Source: an uncultured Sulfurovum sp. (lineage in GTDB: Bacteria > Campylobacterota > Campylobacteria > Campylobacterales > Sulfurovaceae). From it: a stretch of DNA of 41,408 nucleotides. Below are positions 1 to 7,737 of the stretch, one piece after another. The stretch spans positions 1-41,408 of the forward strand of contig CAJXJN010000017.1 in assembly GCA_913055205.1 (NCBI GenBank), written 5' to 3'. Below the pieces are notes generated by a model, which ran no database searches, was not told the DNA's origin, and was given only the letters and a program-made list of their open reading frames with translations. Every line of letters starts with the position of its first letter. Position 1 is the stretch's first letter. Position numbers and translations under genes: made by a program.

Positions 1-183
1 GGTGGTACATATTTGCTATGCATATTGGTACATTTTTGGATTGCACTTGACAGTACTTACAGGAATGATCCAAAATCGCATTGTATGTCCTTTCTTTTTT
101 AAATATGTATATTGTATTGTAATATAATCCAAACCGAAATACAACTTTCAGATGACAAGGATCAGACCTGAATAGAATACAGA
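1..183. other. Left-edge intergenic stretch
   Basis: No convincing gene is seen in these 183 bases, which follow the acpS stop on the minus strand. A 21-codon minus-strand ORF (81 down to 16, starting MRFWIIPVST) has an AAGGA-type ribosome site about 7 bases before its ATG. It is too short to call as a gene without conservation data. Confidence 0.4.
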
Positions 184-534
184 TTAATGATCGATCACAG
201 CTACAGCGATAGCGAATCCTCCATCATGACTGATAGAGAGGGAGGACTCTTTAATTTGATATACTTTTTGTACTTCTTCACTTAAAGTAAAATAAGGTGC
301 ACCTCTGTGATCTTTTGCAATAATGATATCAAGAAATGACAACTGTTCTCCTATACCGCAGCCAAGGGCTTTGGCAATAGCTTCTTTGGCCGCCCAAAAG
401 CCTGCGACAGTTTCTGTTTTGCGGGCCATTTTTATTTCGTTGGAAGAGAGAAATCTCTGTTTAAATTTAATATCGTATTTTTTTAAAAGTTTTTCTATCC
501 GTTCAATACGAATAATATCAGTACCAATTTTCAT
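184..534 (-). CDS. acpS: Holo-[acyl-carrier-protein] synthase
   Basis: Transfers 4'-phosphopantetheine from CoA to the serine of apo-ACP, activating it for fatty-acid synthesis in the cytoplasm. The 116-residue protein has the usual AcpS length. It opens with the family signature GTDIIRIERIEKL, whose aspartate binds Mg2+, and carries the second metal and catalytic signature FWAAKEAIAKALG at about residues 46-58. The C-terminal SISHDGGFAIAVAV strand is also typical. It lies downstream of radA on the same strand with a 24-base gap, so the two are probably co-transcribed. Nothing is missing; the call is secure. Confidence 0.96.
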   Translation of the reverse strand: MKIGTDIIRIERIEKLLKKYDIKFKQRFLSSNEIKMARKTETVAGFWAAKEAIAKALGCGIGEQLSFLDIIIAKDHRGAPYFTLSEEVQKVYQIKESSLSISHDGGFAIAVAVIDH

Positions 535-558
535 AATGGTAGTGTATCTAAAAAAGGT

Positions 559-1911
559 TTACATCCATTCAACAACTTTAGAAACTTCATCCGCTACAAA
601 GCATTTTATTTTTGTATCCTCTATCGGTTTATTGGGAATAACAGCTTTGGAAAATCCCTGTGTTTCTATTTCTTTGAGACGCTGGCTGAGTCCCGATATC
701 TCCCGAATTTCCCCGGTGAGGCTGACTTCTCCCAGGAAAAGTGTTTCCGAACTGAGCTCTCTGTCTCTATAGCTGCTTAAAATTGCTGCAATGATGGCCA
801 GATCGGCAGAGGGTTCGTTTATTTTGATCCCTCCTGATATATTGATGAAAACATCATACGTACCAAGCGGCAGATCAAGTTTCTTTTCCAAAAGGGCCAG
901 AAGCATGCCAAGCCGATTATTGTCAAAGCCGGTGGAACTGCGTTTTGCATGTCCGTAAGATTCGGATACAAGTGCTTGTACTTCTATGATGATAGGACGG
1001 CTTCCCTCCATGATAACGGTAAGTGCAGAACCTGACTGGAGTTTTTCTTTGTTGAAAAATCTTCCAGCCATACTTTTGGCATCATTAAGCCCCTCTTTGT
1101 TCATCTCAAAGATACCTACTTCATTGGTGGAACCGAAACGATTTTTGAAACCTCTGAGCAATCTTAATTCCGAGTTCGTGTCTCCTTCAAAATAGAGTAC
1201 TGTATCTACCATATGTTCCAATACCCTGGGACCTGCGATAGAACCGTCTTTAGTGATATGCCCGATGATGAAAATAGGAATATGCAGACTTTTTGCTATA
1301 CGCATCAATTCAAAAGTGATGGTTCTTACCTGTGTTACGGAACCTGGAGCGGATGGTGTTTCATCAGAGTAGAGTGTTTGAATGGAGTCAATGACGATGA
1401 ATTCATAATTTTCATTGGATATCTCAGAGATGACAGAGTTTAAACTTATCTCTGGAAGAAGATAGAGATTTTCATGATTTGCATTCAGTCTGTTGGCACG
1501 CAGTTTTATCTGCCCGGCTGATTCTTCTCCGGAGACATAGAGGACTTTCTTGTCTGTCTGTGCAAGGTTGCCTGCTATCTTTAAAAGCAAGGTTGATTTA
1601 CCTATGCCGGGACTCCCTCCGATAAGGGTCAGAGAACCGGGGACGACACCGCCACCCAGTACCAGGTCCAATTCATTGCTCCCTGAAGGGAAACGGGTGA
1701 TATTGTCTTCTTCTATCTCTGTGATGGATTTGGCTTTTGAAAGTGCAGAACCTGAAGCACTGCCGGCTGATGTCTCCTTTAAGAATTTAATTTGATCTGT
1801 AGTGAGCTCTATCATTGTTTCCCATTGATTGCAGGAAGTACATTTTCCCATCCATCGCGGGGACTGAAATCCGCATGCCTGACATTCAAATAATGTTTTT
1901 TTCTTTGCCAT
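559..1911 (-). CDS. radA: DNA repair protein RadA
   Basis: RecA-like ATPase that promotes branch migration of recombination intermediates. The N-terminus has a four-cysteine zinc finger (CQACG, then CTSC). Next come the Walker A motif GGSPGIGKSTLL, the RadA-specific KNRFG motif (KNRFGSTNEVGIF) and a C-terminal Lon-protease-like domain. I placed the start at the ATG at 1911 (MAKKKTLFECQ, 450 residues). An AGAGGAAAG ribosome site precedes it, and homologues begin just before the zinc finger. An in-frame start at 1998 would add 29 unrelated residues. The neighbour downstream is acpS. In C. jejuni radA lies beside ftsY, as I recall; here plsC lies between them. Confidence 0.96.
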   Translation of the reverse strand: MAKKKTLFECQACGFQSPRWMGKCTSCNQWETMIELTTDQIKFLKETSAGSASGSALSKAKSITEIEEDNITRFPSGSNELDLVLGGGVVPGSLTLIGGSPGIGKSTLLLKIAGNLAQTDKKVLYVSGEESAGQIKLRANRLNANHENLYLLPEISLNSVISEISNENYEFIVIDSIQTLYSDETPSAPGSVTQVRTITFELMRIAKSLHIPIFIIGHITKDGSIAGPRVLEHMVDTVLYFEGDTNSELRLLRGFKNRFGSTNEVGIFEMNKEGLNDAKSMAGRFFNKEKLQSGSALTVIMEGSRPIIIEVQALVSESYGHAKRSSTGFDNNRLGMLLALLEKKLDLPLGTYDVFINISGGIKINEPSADLAIIAAILSSYRDRELSSETLFLGEVSLTGEIREISGLSQRLKEIETQGFSKAVIPNKPIEDTKIKCFVADEVSKVVEWM

Positions 1912-2066
1912 TGTCTTTCCTCTGTTTAGTAGTATAATTGTAAACATTATTTTCTCAAGAGTGCATAAATATGTCAAATTGTAATACTTTTCAGGCATTA
2001 CAATACTATTTGCAAGTGTGGATTCCCTTCGGTCATGTCATATTTTCAGCTTTTAATTCTTTTTGT

Positions 2067-2072
2067 TATAAT
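2067..2072 (+). promoter_or_regulatory. Extended -10 box for plsC
   Basis: TATAAT preceded by TG one base upstream (TGTTATAAT), in the radA-plsC divergent gap, about 30 bases before the plsC start. It fits the sigma-70 pattern of this group, where the -10 box is strong and no -35 box is obvious. Predicted by eye only. Confidence 0.5.
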
Positions 2073-2103
2073 TTGAATTATTTATTCTTAAGAAGGACAT
2101 GGA

Positions 2104-2790
2104 TTGAATTTCAACCAGATTAAACAGCTCTTTTATGCACTTTACCTAACCAACAGTTTTGGATTTAAATTGAAAAAAACAAAAGATCCATTAGAGAAAA
2201 AAAAGATAAGACTGGCATATTCCAAAGCACAGTTGGATGTACTTAATATAGAAGTCAAGGTTGAAAATGCAGAAAAATTACCTAACGAAGGGCAGTATCT
2301 TCTTGTAAGTAACCATCGTACCATTATTGATCCTCCCCTGATAGAAATAGCATTGGAAAATACAAAGATCTTTGGATTGTGGGTTTCAAAAAAAGAGCTT
2401 TATAATTCATTCTTTTTCGGCTTGTTCGTTCGTAATGCAGGCTCTATACTTATAGATAGAGAGAAGAGTCAAATGAGTGGTTTTTTTGCAGATGTTAAAA
2501 AAGGTGTGAAAGAAGGAAATTCGATCTTTATTTTTCCTGAGGGTACACGAAATAAAACAGATGCACCACTGGCTGCATTTAAAGAAGGATCCCGTATCAT
2601 TGCTTTAAAAAACAGGTTGCCAATGTTGCCTGTATATATCAAAGGGAATGCTGCAGAGGTTTTGAAAGAAGCACTTAAAGACAGTAGCAAAAAACGGGAG
2701 ATCACTGTAATCATAGGTGACATCATAGATTATAAAGAAAAAGGAGACCTAGAGACATTATATCGTGAGAGATTTTCTCTAGGAGCCTGA
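2104..2790 (+). CDS. plsC: 1-acyl-sn-glycerol-3-phosphate acyltransferase
   Basis: Adds the second acyl chain to lysophosphatidic acid, giving phosphatidic acid at the inner membrane. The 228-residue protein shows the acyltransferase motifs in order: HX4D catalytic block NHRTIIDPP, a glycerol-phosphate-binding region near NAGSILIDR, and FPEGTR. The start is a TTG at 2104: a clear AAGGA lies 6 bases upstream, and the nearby ATG at 2099 runs into a stop after one codon. It converges on ftsY, with only 3 bases between the two stop codons. The acyl-donor type (acyl-ACP or acyl-CoA) cannot be read from sequence. Confidence 0.92.
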   Translation: MNFNQIKQLFYALYLTNSFGFKLKKTKDPLEKKKIRLAYSKAQLDVLNIEVKVENAEKLPNEGQYLLVSNHRTIIDPPLIEIALENTKIFGLWVSKKELYNSFFFGLFVRNAGSILIDREKSQMSGFFADVKKGVKEGNSIFIFPEGTRNKTDAPLAAFKEGSRIIALKNRLPMLPVYIKGNAAEVLKEALKDSSKKREITVIIGDIIDYKEKGDLETLYRERFSLGA

Positions 2791-2793
2791 TTT

Positions 2794-3660
2794 TTAGATA
2801 AAAATTTCATCCAAAATAGTGTTGACATACTCATTTGCTTTAAATCGAATCAAGTCTTTGGGCTGCTCTCCCGTACCTATATAGAAAATAGGCATTTTGA
2901 GTTCATCAGCGATACTAAGTACCGAACCACCTTTTGCAGTACCATCAAGCTTTGTGATAATGATACCGTCAACTCCAATCATTTCATTGAATGCTTTTGC
3001 CTGATTGATGGAAGAACTTCCTTGAGTACCATCAAGTATGAGCATCTTTCGATGAGGTGCTCCCTCTTGTGCTTTGCTTGCGACACGTATCATTTTTTTA
3101 AGTTCTTCACTGAGGTTTGTTTGTGTATGAAGTCTGCCTGCCGTGTCGATAATGACATTGTCAAGACCTTTTGCTTTGGCTGATTCTATTGTATCATACA
3201 CTACTGCCGAAGGGTCATGTCCCTGTTGCGTTGCAACGATAGGTATGTTTAGTTTGTCCGCCCATCTGCTAAGCTGTTCTATAGCAGCTGCACGGAAAGT
3301 ATCTCCTGCACCAAGAATGACACTGTGTCCCATCTCTTTGTATCGGTATGCAAGCTTAGAAATAGTAGTTGTTTTCCCTGCACCATTTACTCCGATGATC
3401 ATTTCAACAAAAGGTTTGACATCACTCTCTTTCCAGTCTGCTTTATACTGAAATACAGAGATTAAGGAGTTAAATGCCTGTATACGGTTAATACTGTTTG
3501 GAAGTCCCTCTAAGAGTCTTTCAACAAGTTCATAGTTGACATCCGCTTCAAGCAGGATATCTTCAAAATCTTCTTTAGAGATCTCTTTTTTCTTTGTAGG
3601 TGCAACCTCTTTGATTGCATCACTGGTTTTGCCTAAAACTTTTTTAAATAGATTGAACAT
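2794..3660 (-). CDS. ftsY: Signal recognition particle receptor FtsY
   Basis: SRP receptor GTPase that docks ribosome-nascent chain complexes at the membrane. The 288-residue protein has a short NG domain with little of the acidic A region found in E. coli, as is usual in this phylum. GTPase motifs are intact: G1 GVNGAGKTTT, DTFRAAA, G3 DTAGRLHTQT, and G4 TKLDGTAKGG. It starts at an ATG with an AAAGGAT sequence upstream, and the tlpA-like gene ends 5 bases before it, so the two probably form one transcript. The neighbourhood agrees with the remembered C. jejuni order. Confidence 0.96.
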   Translation of the reverse strand: MFNLFKKVLGKTSDAIKEVAPTKKKEISKEDFEDILLEADVNYELVERLLEGLPNSINRIQAFNSLISVFQYKADWKESDVKPFVEMIIGVNGAGKTTTISKLAYRYKEMGHSVILGAGDTFRAAAIEQLSRWADKLNIPIVATQQGHDPSAVVYDTIESAKAKGLDNVIIDTAGRLHTQTNLSEELKKMIRVASKAQEGAPHRKMLILDGTQGSSSINQAKAFNEMIGVDGIIITKLDGTAKGGSVLSIADELKMPIFYIGTGEQPKDLIRFKANEYVNTILDEIFI

Positions 3661-3665
3661 TTTTT

Positions 3666-4391
3666 TTATAATCCTTTATGTTTTATTGCTTCTTGTATAT
3701 CGTATTCTATCATCTCTATAGGAACAGCGCCTTCATAATGTGTGTAGTAGTTTCCATCTTTATAAATTACAGTAAGCGGAATGGGAAAATTTTCAGGGAG
3801 TTGAAGTGTTTTTACGACTTCAGCGGCAAAGGTATCATTTTGCGTACTGTTGGAGATAAAATACTTTGCATGGTATTTGTCCATAAATTGTTTTAAAGTA
3901 TTGTCATCTTGTATATCATTGACAAGGATACCCATGACAAAAACTTTCTTTTTATACTTTTCCTGAAGGTCAGAAAGATAGGGGATCTCTCCACGACAAG
4001 GGGAGTACCACGTAGTAAAAAAATTTACAACTGCTATAGATTGGTTAATATCATGAAAAGTTATTTTTTGATCATTTATTGAAAGTCTATATCTGTTTTG
4101 TTGAATATCAGTTAATATAAAAATATTTGCCGATGTTTGTGCTGCAGCAGTTTCTTCATTACTGCCTTCTTGCTTTGTTTCTAATATTTCTTCTGTTTCT
4201 GATTTTTCTTTGGTTTCTGATTTTTCTTGTTTTGCGTACTGTTGTTCTTTATCTTTTTGTGTAAATACTTCAGTGGTGTTTTCTACAGGAATAAGAGGCT
4301 CTTGTACTTTTTTATCTTCACATCCTGTGAAAAAGAGTAGTGTGAAACATGTTATAAAAGTAGATAAGAAAAAAGACCTGATTCTTTTCAC
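3666..4391 (-). CDS. TlpA-like thioredoxin-fold lipoprotein with an altered active site
   Basis: A 241-residue envelope protein. The N-terminus has a basic start, a hydrophobic stretch and a lipobox-like FFTGC, so Cys24 is the likely lipidated residue. A charged, low-complexity linker rich in E, K and T (about residues 30-80) follows. The C-terminal half is a TlpA/ResA-type thioredoxin domain with FFTTWYSPCRGEIPYL. The usual WCxPC active site reads WYSPC here: the first cysteine is Tyr129 (codon TAC) and only Cys132 remains. The cis-Pro region (FPIPLTVIY) is present. With one cysteine it should not work as an ordinary thiol-disulfide oxidoreductase. It may act through a mixed disulfide, or as a binding protein. 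It lies directly upstream of ftsY. Confidence 0.8.
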   Translation of the reverse strand: MKRIRSFFLSTFITCFTLLFFTGCEDKKVQEPLIPVENTTEVFTQKDKEQQYAKQEKSETKEKSETEEILETKQEGSNEETAAAQTSANIFILTDIQQNRYRLSINDQKITFHDINQSIAVVNFFTTWYSPCRGEIPYLSDLQEKYKKKVFVMGILVNDIQDDNTLKQFMDKYHAKYFISNSTQNDTFAAEVVKTLQLPENFPIPLTVIYKDGNYYTHYEGAVPIEMIEYDIQEAIKHKGL

Positions 4392-4398
4392 ACGGTTC

Positions 4399-4482
4399 CT
4401 TTGGGTATAATATTAGATCACCAATTAAATATTTAGGTATTTGGTTGGTGATGTTATTTAGGGATAAAGATTATACCCAAAG
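4399..4482. promoter_or_regulatory. Nested inverted repeat with mirrored -10 boxes
   Basis: Between the divergent thioredoxin lipoprotein and 5-FCL genes lie two nested perfect inverted repeats. The outer arms are 13 bp (CTTTGGGTATAAT at 4399-4411 and its complement at 4470-4482). The inner arms are 8 bp (ATCACCAA at 4417-4424 and TTGGTGAT at 4445-4452). Each outer arm contains a TATAAT box, one on each strand, pointing towards each other. Transcripts in both directions would start inside the structure and overlap. A regulator-binding site or paired promoters are both possible. Confidence 0.55.
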
Positions 4483-4504
4483 AGCACTAAAAAGAATGGA
4501 AGTT

Positions 4505-5068
4505 ATGCAAAGAGAGATGAAGAAAAAGCATTTTAGAACACATTGCTTAAAACGTTTAAAAAAAGCAAGCGGCAGAGGTTCTTATAAAAAAGACAAAGTT
4601 GTAGTACAGCGTTTATACCGACTTATCGTTCAAAGCCAGGCACAGAGGATCATGCTTTATCTGCCGTTAAAAACAGAGGTTGATCTTTATCCTCTTATTC
4701 GACAGTTAAGAAAAGAAAAGAGAGAACTCTATGTGCCGTTTATGGAAGGTAAAAGTTTTAGGGTGGTAAAATATAGATACCCACTGGAAAAAAAACGTTT
4801 TGGGATAAAAGAACCAAAAGATTCAAGACAGTATAGAAATAAAAAATTAGATATAGCTATCATACCCATTGTGGGGCTGGATATTACATATAGACGTGTA
4901 GGATTCGGCAAAGGAATGTATGATAGATTTTTTGAAAAAGAGATTAAAAATATAAATAAAACAGTATTTGTGGCACGTGAATTGTGTTATAGCAGGGAGA
5001 TCGTTACAAACAATCATGATGTTAAAGCAGACATACTTGTCACACCACAAAATATAATACATTTTTAG
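4505..5068 (+). CDS. 5-formyltetrahydrofolate cyclo-ligase
   Basis: Converts 5-formyl-THF to 5,10-methenyl-THF with ATP, returning the storage folate to one-carbon metabolism. Family signs are the basic N-terminal region FRTHCLKRLKK, the folate-side motif EVDLYPLIRQLRKEKRELYVP, and the C-terminal signature VGFGKGMYDRFF. The start is uncertain: in-frame candidates are TTG 4445, GTG 4448, and ATG 4451, 4496, 4505 and 4517. The conserved part begins at the 4517 methionine (MKKKHFR). I chose 4505 as a compromise; the earlier starts fall inside the inverted-repeat promoter region. rny follows 26 bases downstream and is probably in the same operon. Confidence 0.85.
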   Translation: MQREMKKKHFRTHCLKRLKKASGRGSYKKDKVVVQRLYRLIVQSQAQRIMLYLPLKTEVDLYPLIRQLRKEKRELYVPFMEGKSFRVVKYRYPLEKKRFGIKEPKDSRQYRNKKLDIAIIPIVGLDITYRRVGFGKGMYDRFFEKEIKNINKTVFVARELCYSREIVTNNHDVKADILVTPQNIIHF

Positions 5069-5094
5069 GCTTTTTCTTGTATAAAGGATAAGTG

Positions 5095-6621
5095 ATGTTA
5101 GGAATAATAGGAATATCCAGCTTAGCTGGAGCAGCTGCAGGGGCAGGAATTTGCTACTTATGGTTGAAGAACAGTACGCAAAAAAAGTTTTCACATTTGG
5201 AACTTGAAGCAAAAGCAAAGGCAAAAGCCATAAGCAATGAAGCTGAGCTTTTACTGCAAGAGTCTCATGTGAAGATCAAGGCAAAAGAGTTAGAACAAGA
5301 GGCTGAGTTTCAAAAGCGTATCGCCCAGATTGAAAAGCGTAATCGTGATTTGATCTTACAAACAAAAGAGTTGTCTAAAGAAGAAGAGAAACTGACTCTT
5401 TTACAACATAAAATGTTAGCTGTTGAGCAAAAGTTAGAAAAGCTGGAACAGGAAAAACAAGAACAGATCAATCAAGCTATCCAAAAAATGCAAAGTGTGG
5501 CTTCTCTTACACGTGAAGAGGCAAAAACATATATTTTGAAAAAAGTTGAAGAACAGAGCCGTTCTGAAGTAGCAGGTATTGTACGAAAATATGAACAGTT
5601 GGCTAAAGAAGAGGGTGAGAAAAAAGCCAACTATATTTTGGCACAGGCAACCACACGCTATGCAGGTGAGTTCGCAGGTGAGAGACTCATTAATTTTGTA
5701 AACTTGCCAAGTGATGAGCATAAAGGGCGTATTATCGGTAAAGAGGGGCGGAATATCAAGACCCTTGAGATGCTCTTGGGGGTGGATATTGTCATAGATG
5801 AAACTCCCGGTGTGATACTTGTCAGTTCTTTTAACCTTTACAGAAGAGCCATTGCAACCCGGGTAATAGAGATACTGGTCGAAGATGGGCGTATACACCC
5901 CGGACGTATTGAAGAGGTGCATGAAAAAGTCCAGGCAGAGTTTGAACAAAAGACGTATGAAGAAGGTGAGAATATACTCATAGATCTGGGGCTTTTCCCT
6001 ATGCATGAAGAACTTGTAAAGTTACTGGGCCGTATGAAGTACAGAGCAAGTTATGGACAAAATGCCTTGGCACATACTTTGGAAGTCGCTAAACTTGCAC
6101 GTGTGATGGCAGCAGAAATGGGCGGGGATGAAAAACTTGCTCTGCGTGCGGGACTGCTGCATGATATAGGCAAAGCATTGACACAGGATATGGGAGGTTC
6201 CCATGTTGATATCGGTGCAGAACTTTGCCGTAGACATAATGAGCATCCTACTGTCATCAATGCCATTTATGCACACCATGGACATGAAGAACCGGATTCT
6301 GTAGAAAGTGCAGCTGTTTGTGCAGCAGATACACTTTCAGCTGCCAGACCCGGAGCCAGACGAGAGGTACTTGAGAGTTTTACCAAGCGTGTAAAAGAGA
6401 TAGAAGAGATAGCTACTTCTAGAGACTATGTAGAGCAGGCTTATGCCATCAATGCCGGTAGAGAGATACGTGTTTTTGTCAACGCACAAAAAATGAGTGA
6501 CAATGAAGCAGTACTTTTAAGCAAAGAGATCGCAAAAGAGATCCAGGAGAGAGTACAGTATCCCGGTGAAATAAAAGTAAATGTAATACGCGAAACAAGA
6601 GCAACAAGTTATGCGAGATGA
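5095..6621 (+). CDS. rny: Ribonuclease Y
   Basis: Membrane-anchored endoribonuclease that starts mRNA decay. Visible in order: an N-terminal transmembrane segment (IIGISSLAGAAAGAGICYLW), a long coiled coil rich in E, K and Q to about residue 190, a KH RNA-binding domain with GRIIGKEGRNIKTLE, and an HD domain with HDIGKALTQDMGGSH and the later HH of YAHHGHEEP. At 508 residues it has the normal family length. The ATG at 5095 has AAAGGAT upstream with good spacing; a GTG one codon earlier is less likely. It ends directly against a repeat array, whose first unit begins 2 bases after the stop. Confidence 0.95.
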   Translation: MLGIIGISSLAGAAAGAGICYLWLKNSTQKKFSHLELEAKAKAKAISNEAELLLQESHVKIKAKELEQEAEFQKRIAQIEKRNRDLILQTKELSKEEEKLTLLQHKMLAVEQKLEKLEQEKQEQINQAIQKMQSVASLTREEAKTYILKKVEEQSRSEVAGIVRKYEQLAKEEGEKKANYILAQATTRYAGEFAGERLINFVNLPSDEHKGRIIGKEGRNIKTLEMLLGVDIVIDETPGVILVSSFNLYRRAIATRVIEILVEDGRIHPGRIEEVHEKVQAEFEQKTYEEGENILIDLGLFPMHEELVKLLGRMKYRASYGQNALAHTLEVAKLARVMAAEMGGDEKLALRAGLLHDIGKALTQDMGGSHVDIGAELCRRHNEHPTVINAIYAHHGHEEPDSVESAAVCAADTLSAARPGARREVLESFTKRVKEIEEIATSRDYVEQAYAINAGREIRVFVNAQKMSDNEAVLLSKEIAKEIQERVQYPGEIKVNVIRETRATSYAR

Positions 6622-6622
6622 G

Positions 6623-6814
6623 CACCGTTAAGCAAACGTGAACTGCTTCACGTTTGTAGGGGCGGAACCGAAGCGGTCGGAACGCAGTGCAGCCGTGCAG
6701 GCAACACCGTTAAGCAAACGTGAACTGCTTCACGTTTGTAGGGGCGGAACCGAAGCGGTCGGAACGCAGTGCAGCCGTGCAGGCAACACCGTTAAGCAAA
6801 CGTGAACTGCTTCA
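6623..6814 (+). repeat. Family B palindromic repeat, tandem 82-bp units
   Basis: Two identical 82-bp units (6623-6704 and 6705-6786) are followed by 28 matching bases of a third unit. Each unit carries a hairpin with a 9-bp stem and 4-base loop (AAACGTGAA, ctgc, TTCACGTTT), then GGAACCGAAGCGGTCGGAA. Single diverged copies occur at 10085, 23500 and 41043. It begins immediately after the rny stop, so the hairpins may also act as the 3' end of that transcript, though no T-run follows. Confidence 0.9.
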
Positions 6815-6851
6815 TGTCCAGACTTATTAATTAAGCAAAGCACAACTGTGT

Positions 6852-6857
6852 TACAAT
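6852..6857 (+). promoter_or_regulatory. Extended -10 box for the 6885 operon
   Basis: TACAAT preceded by TG one base upstream (TGTTACAAT), just after the family B array and about 28 bases before the small gene at 6885. It would drive that gene, the cyclophilin and cmoB. Predicted by eye. Confidence 0.4.
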
Positions 6858-6884
6858 GCTTTAATGATTATAAAAAGGCAAAAA

Positions 6885-7178
6885 ATGGACAGATGTCAAG
6901 AGATTAAAGCACATTTTAGAATGGAAGAACGGTATGAAGGACTTGGTCTTATGTTTGGAGACAATCAAACACTAAAGAGTGAGATACTTCAGGCAATAGA
7001 AGAGGTAAAAAAAGAGACAGGTCAAGCCCCTTTTATTTTTGATAAGATATCCAATGACAGACCTGATATTCAGTGTATCTACATTGAGTTCCATGATGAT
7101 GTCCATAGAGAAGGCGGAGACTTTTTCAATAAAGTACTTAAAAAGCTTAGCATAGATCAGTGTGAAAAGGATATATAA
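6885..7178 (+). CDS. Small conserved-type protein of unknown function
   Basis: I do not recognise this 97-residue protein. It has no signal peptide or membrane segment and looks like a soluble mixed alpha/beta protein. Notable stretches are [20 protein letters not shown], an amphipathic helix [14 protein letters not shown], and [17 protein letters not shown]. The ATG at 6885 was chosen because AAGG lies 6 bases upstream; an in-frame ATG at 6864 lacks such a site. The stop is one base before the start of the cyclophilin gene, so the two are probably translationally coupled and the small gene leads the operon with the cyclophilin and cmoB. Confidence 0.7.
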   Translation: MDRCQEIKAHFRMEERYEGLGLMFGDNQTLKSEILQAIEEVKKETGQAPFIFDKISNDRPDIQCIYIEFHDDVHREGGDFFNKVLKKLSIDQCEKDI

Positions 7179-7179
7179 A

Positions 7180-7737
7180 ATGCGAAAAATATTTTTGGGA
7201 CTGCTTTTTTTAGGATTAGGTTTACAGATAAATGCACAAGAGGTAAAAACAGCTGCAACGAAAGCACCTGTTGTAGTGTTGGAAACAAATGTAGGGAAAA
7301 TAGAACTTAAACTGTATCCGAAAAAATCACCTTTGGCAGTAGAGAATTTTCTTGGCCTTGTAAAAAAAGGATACTACAACGGTATTATTTTTCACAGAGT
7401 GATCAAAGGATTTATGATCCAGGGCGGGGATCCGACCGGAACCGGTATGGGTGGTGAGTCTATCTGGGGCAAAGAGTTTAAAAATGAAAATACACCGAAC
7501 CTTGTTTTTGACAAACCTTTTCTGCTAGCTATGGCAAATCATGGCATGAATACCAATGGAAGTCAGTTTTTCATCACTACAGTACCAACACCACATCTCA
7601 ATGGGGGCTACACTATCTTTGGTGAAGTGATTGCGGGGCAAGATGCTGTGAAGAAGATAGAAAATGTGTCTGTCTCTCGTAGAGCTAACAGACCACTCTT
7701 TGATCAAACGATCAAAAAAGCCTATATAAAACAGTAA
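7180..7737 (+). CDS. Periplasmic cyclophilin-type peptidyl-prolyl isomerase
   Basis: Catalyses cis-trans isomerisation of prolyl bonds. The 185-residue precursor starts with a signal peptide ([19 protein letters not shown], cleavage likely before QE). The cyclophilin domain is complete: [15 protein letters not shown] contains the catalytic Arg, Phe and Gln, followed by [10 protein letters not shown] and [11 protein letters not shown]. The ATG at 7180 follows the upstream stop by one base and has AAAAGG before it. A GTG at 7162 would put extra residues in front of the signal peptide. It leads straight into cmoB (TAAATG), so these form one operon. Confidence 0.93.
   Translation: MRKIFLGLLFLGLGLQINAQEVKTAATKAPVVVLETNVGKIELKLYPKKSPLAVENFLGLVKKGYYNGIIFHRVIKGFMIQGGDPTGTGMGGESIWGKEFKNENTPNLVFDKPFLLAMANHGMNTNGSQFFITTVPTPHLNGGYTIFGEVIAGQDAVKKIENVSVSRRANRPLFDQTIKKAYIKQ

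Noticed and set aside
16-81. Minus-strand 21-codon ORF with a good ribosome site
   Set aside because: Too short, no recognisable product, cannot be told from chance in AT-rich DNA.
323-772. Plus-strand frame of 149 codons over acpS and radA
   Set aside because: It lies opposite two well-supported genes and its residues are low-complexity shadows of them.
6623-6814. CRISPR array
   Set aside because: Units are contiguous 82-bp tandem copies without spacers, and no cas gene is near.
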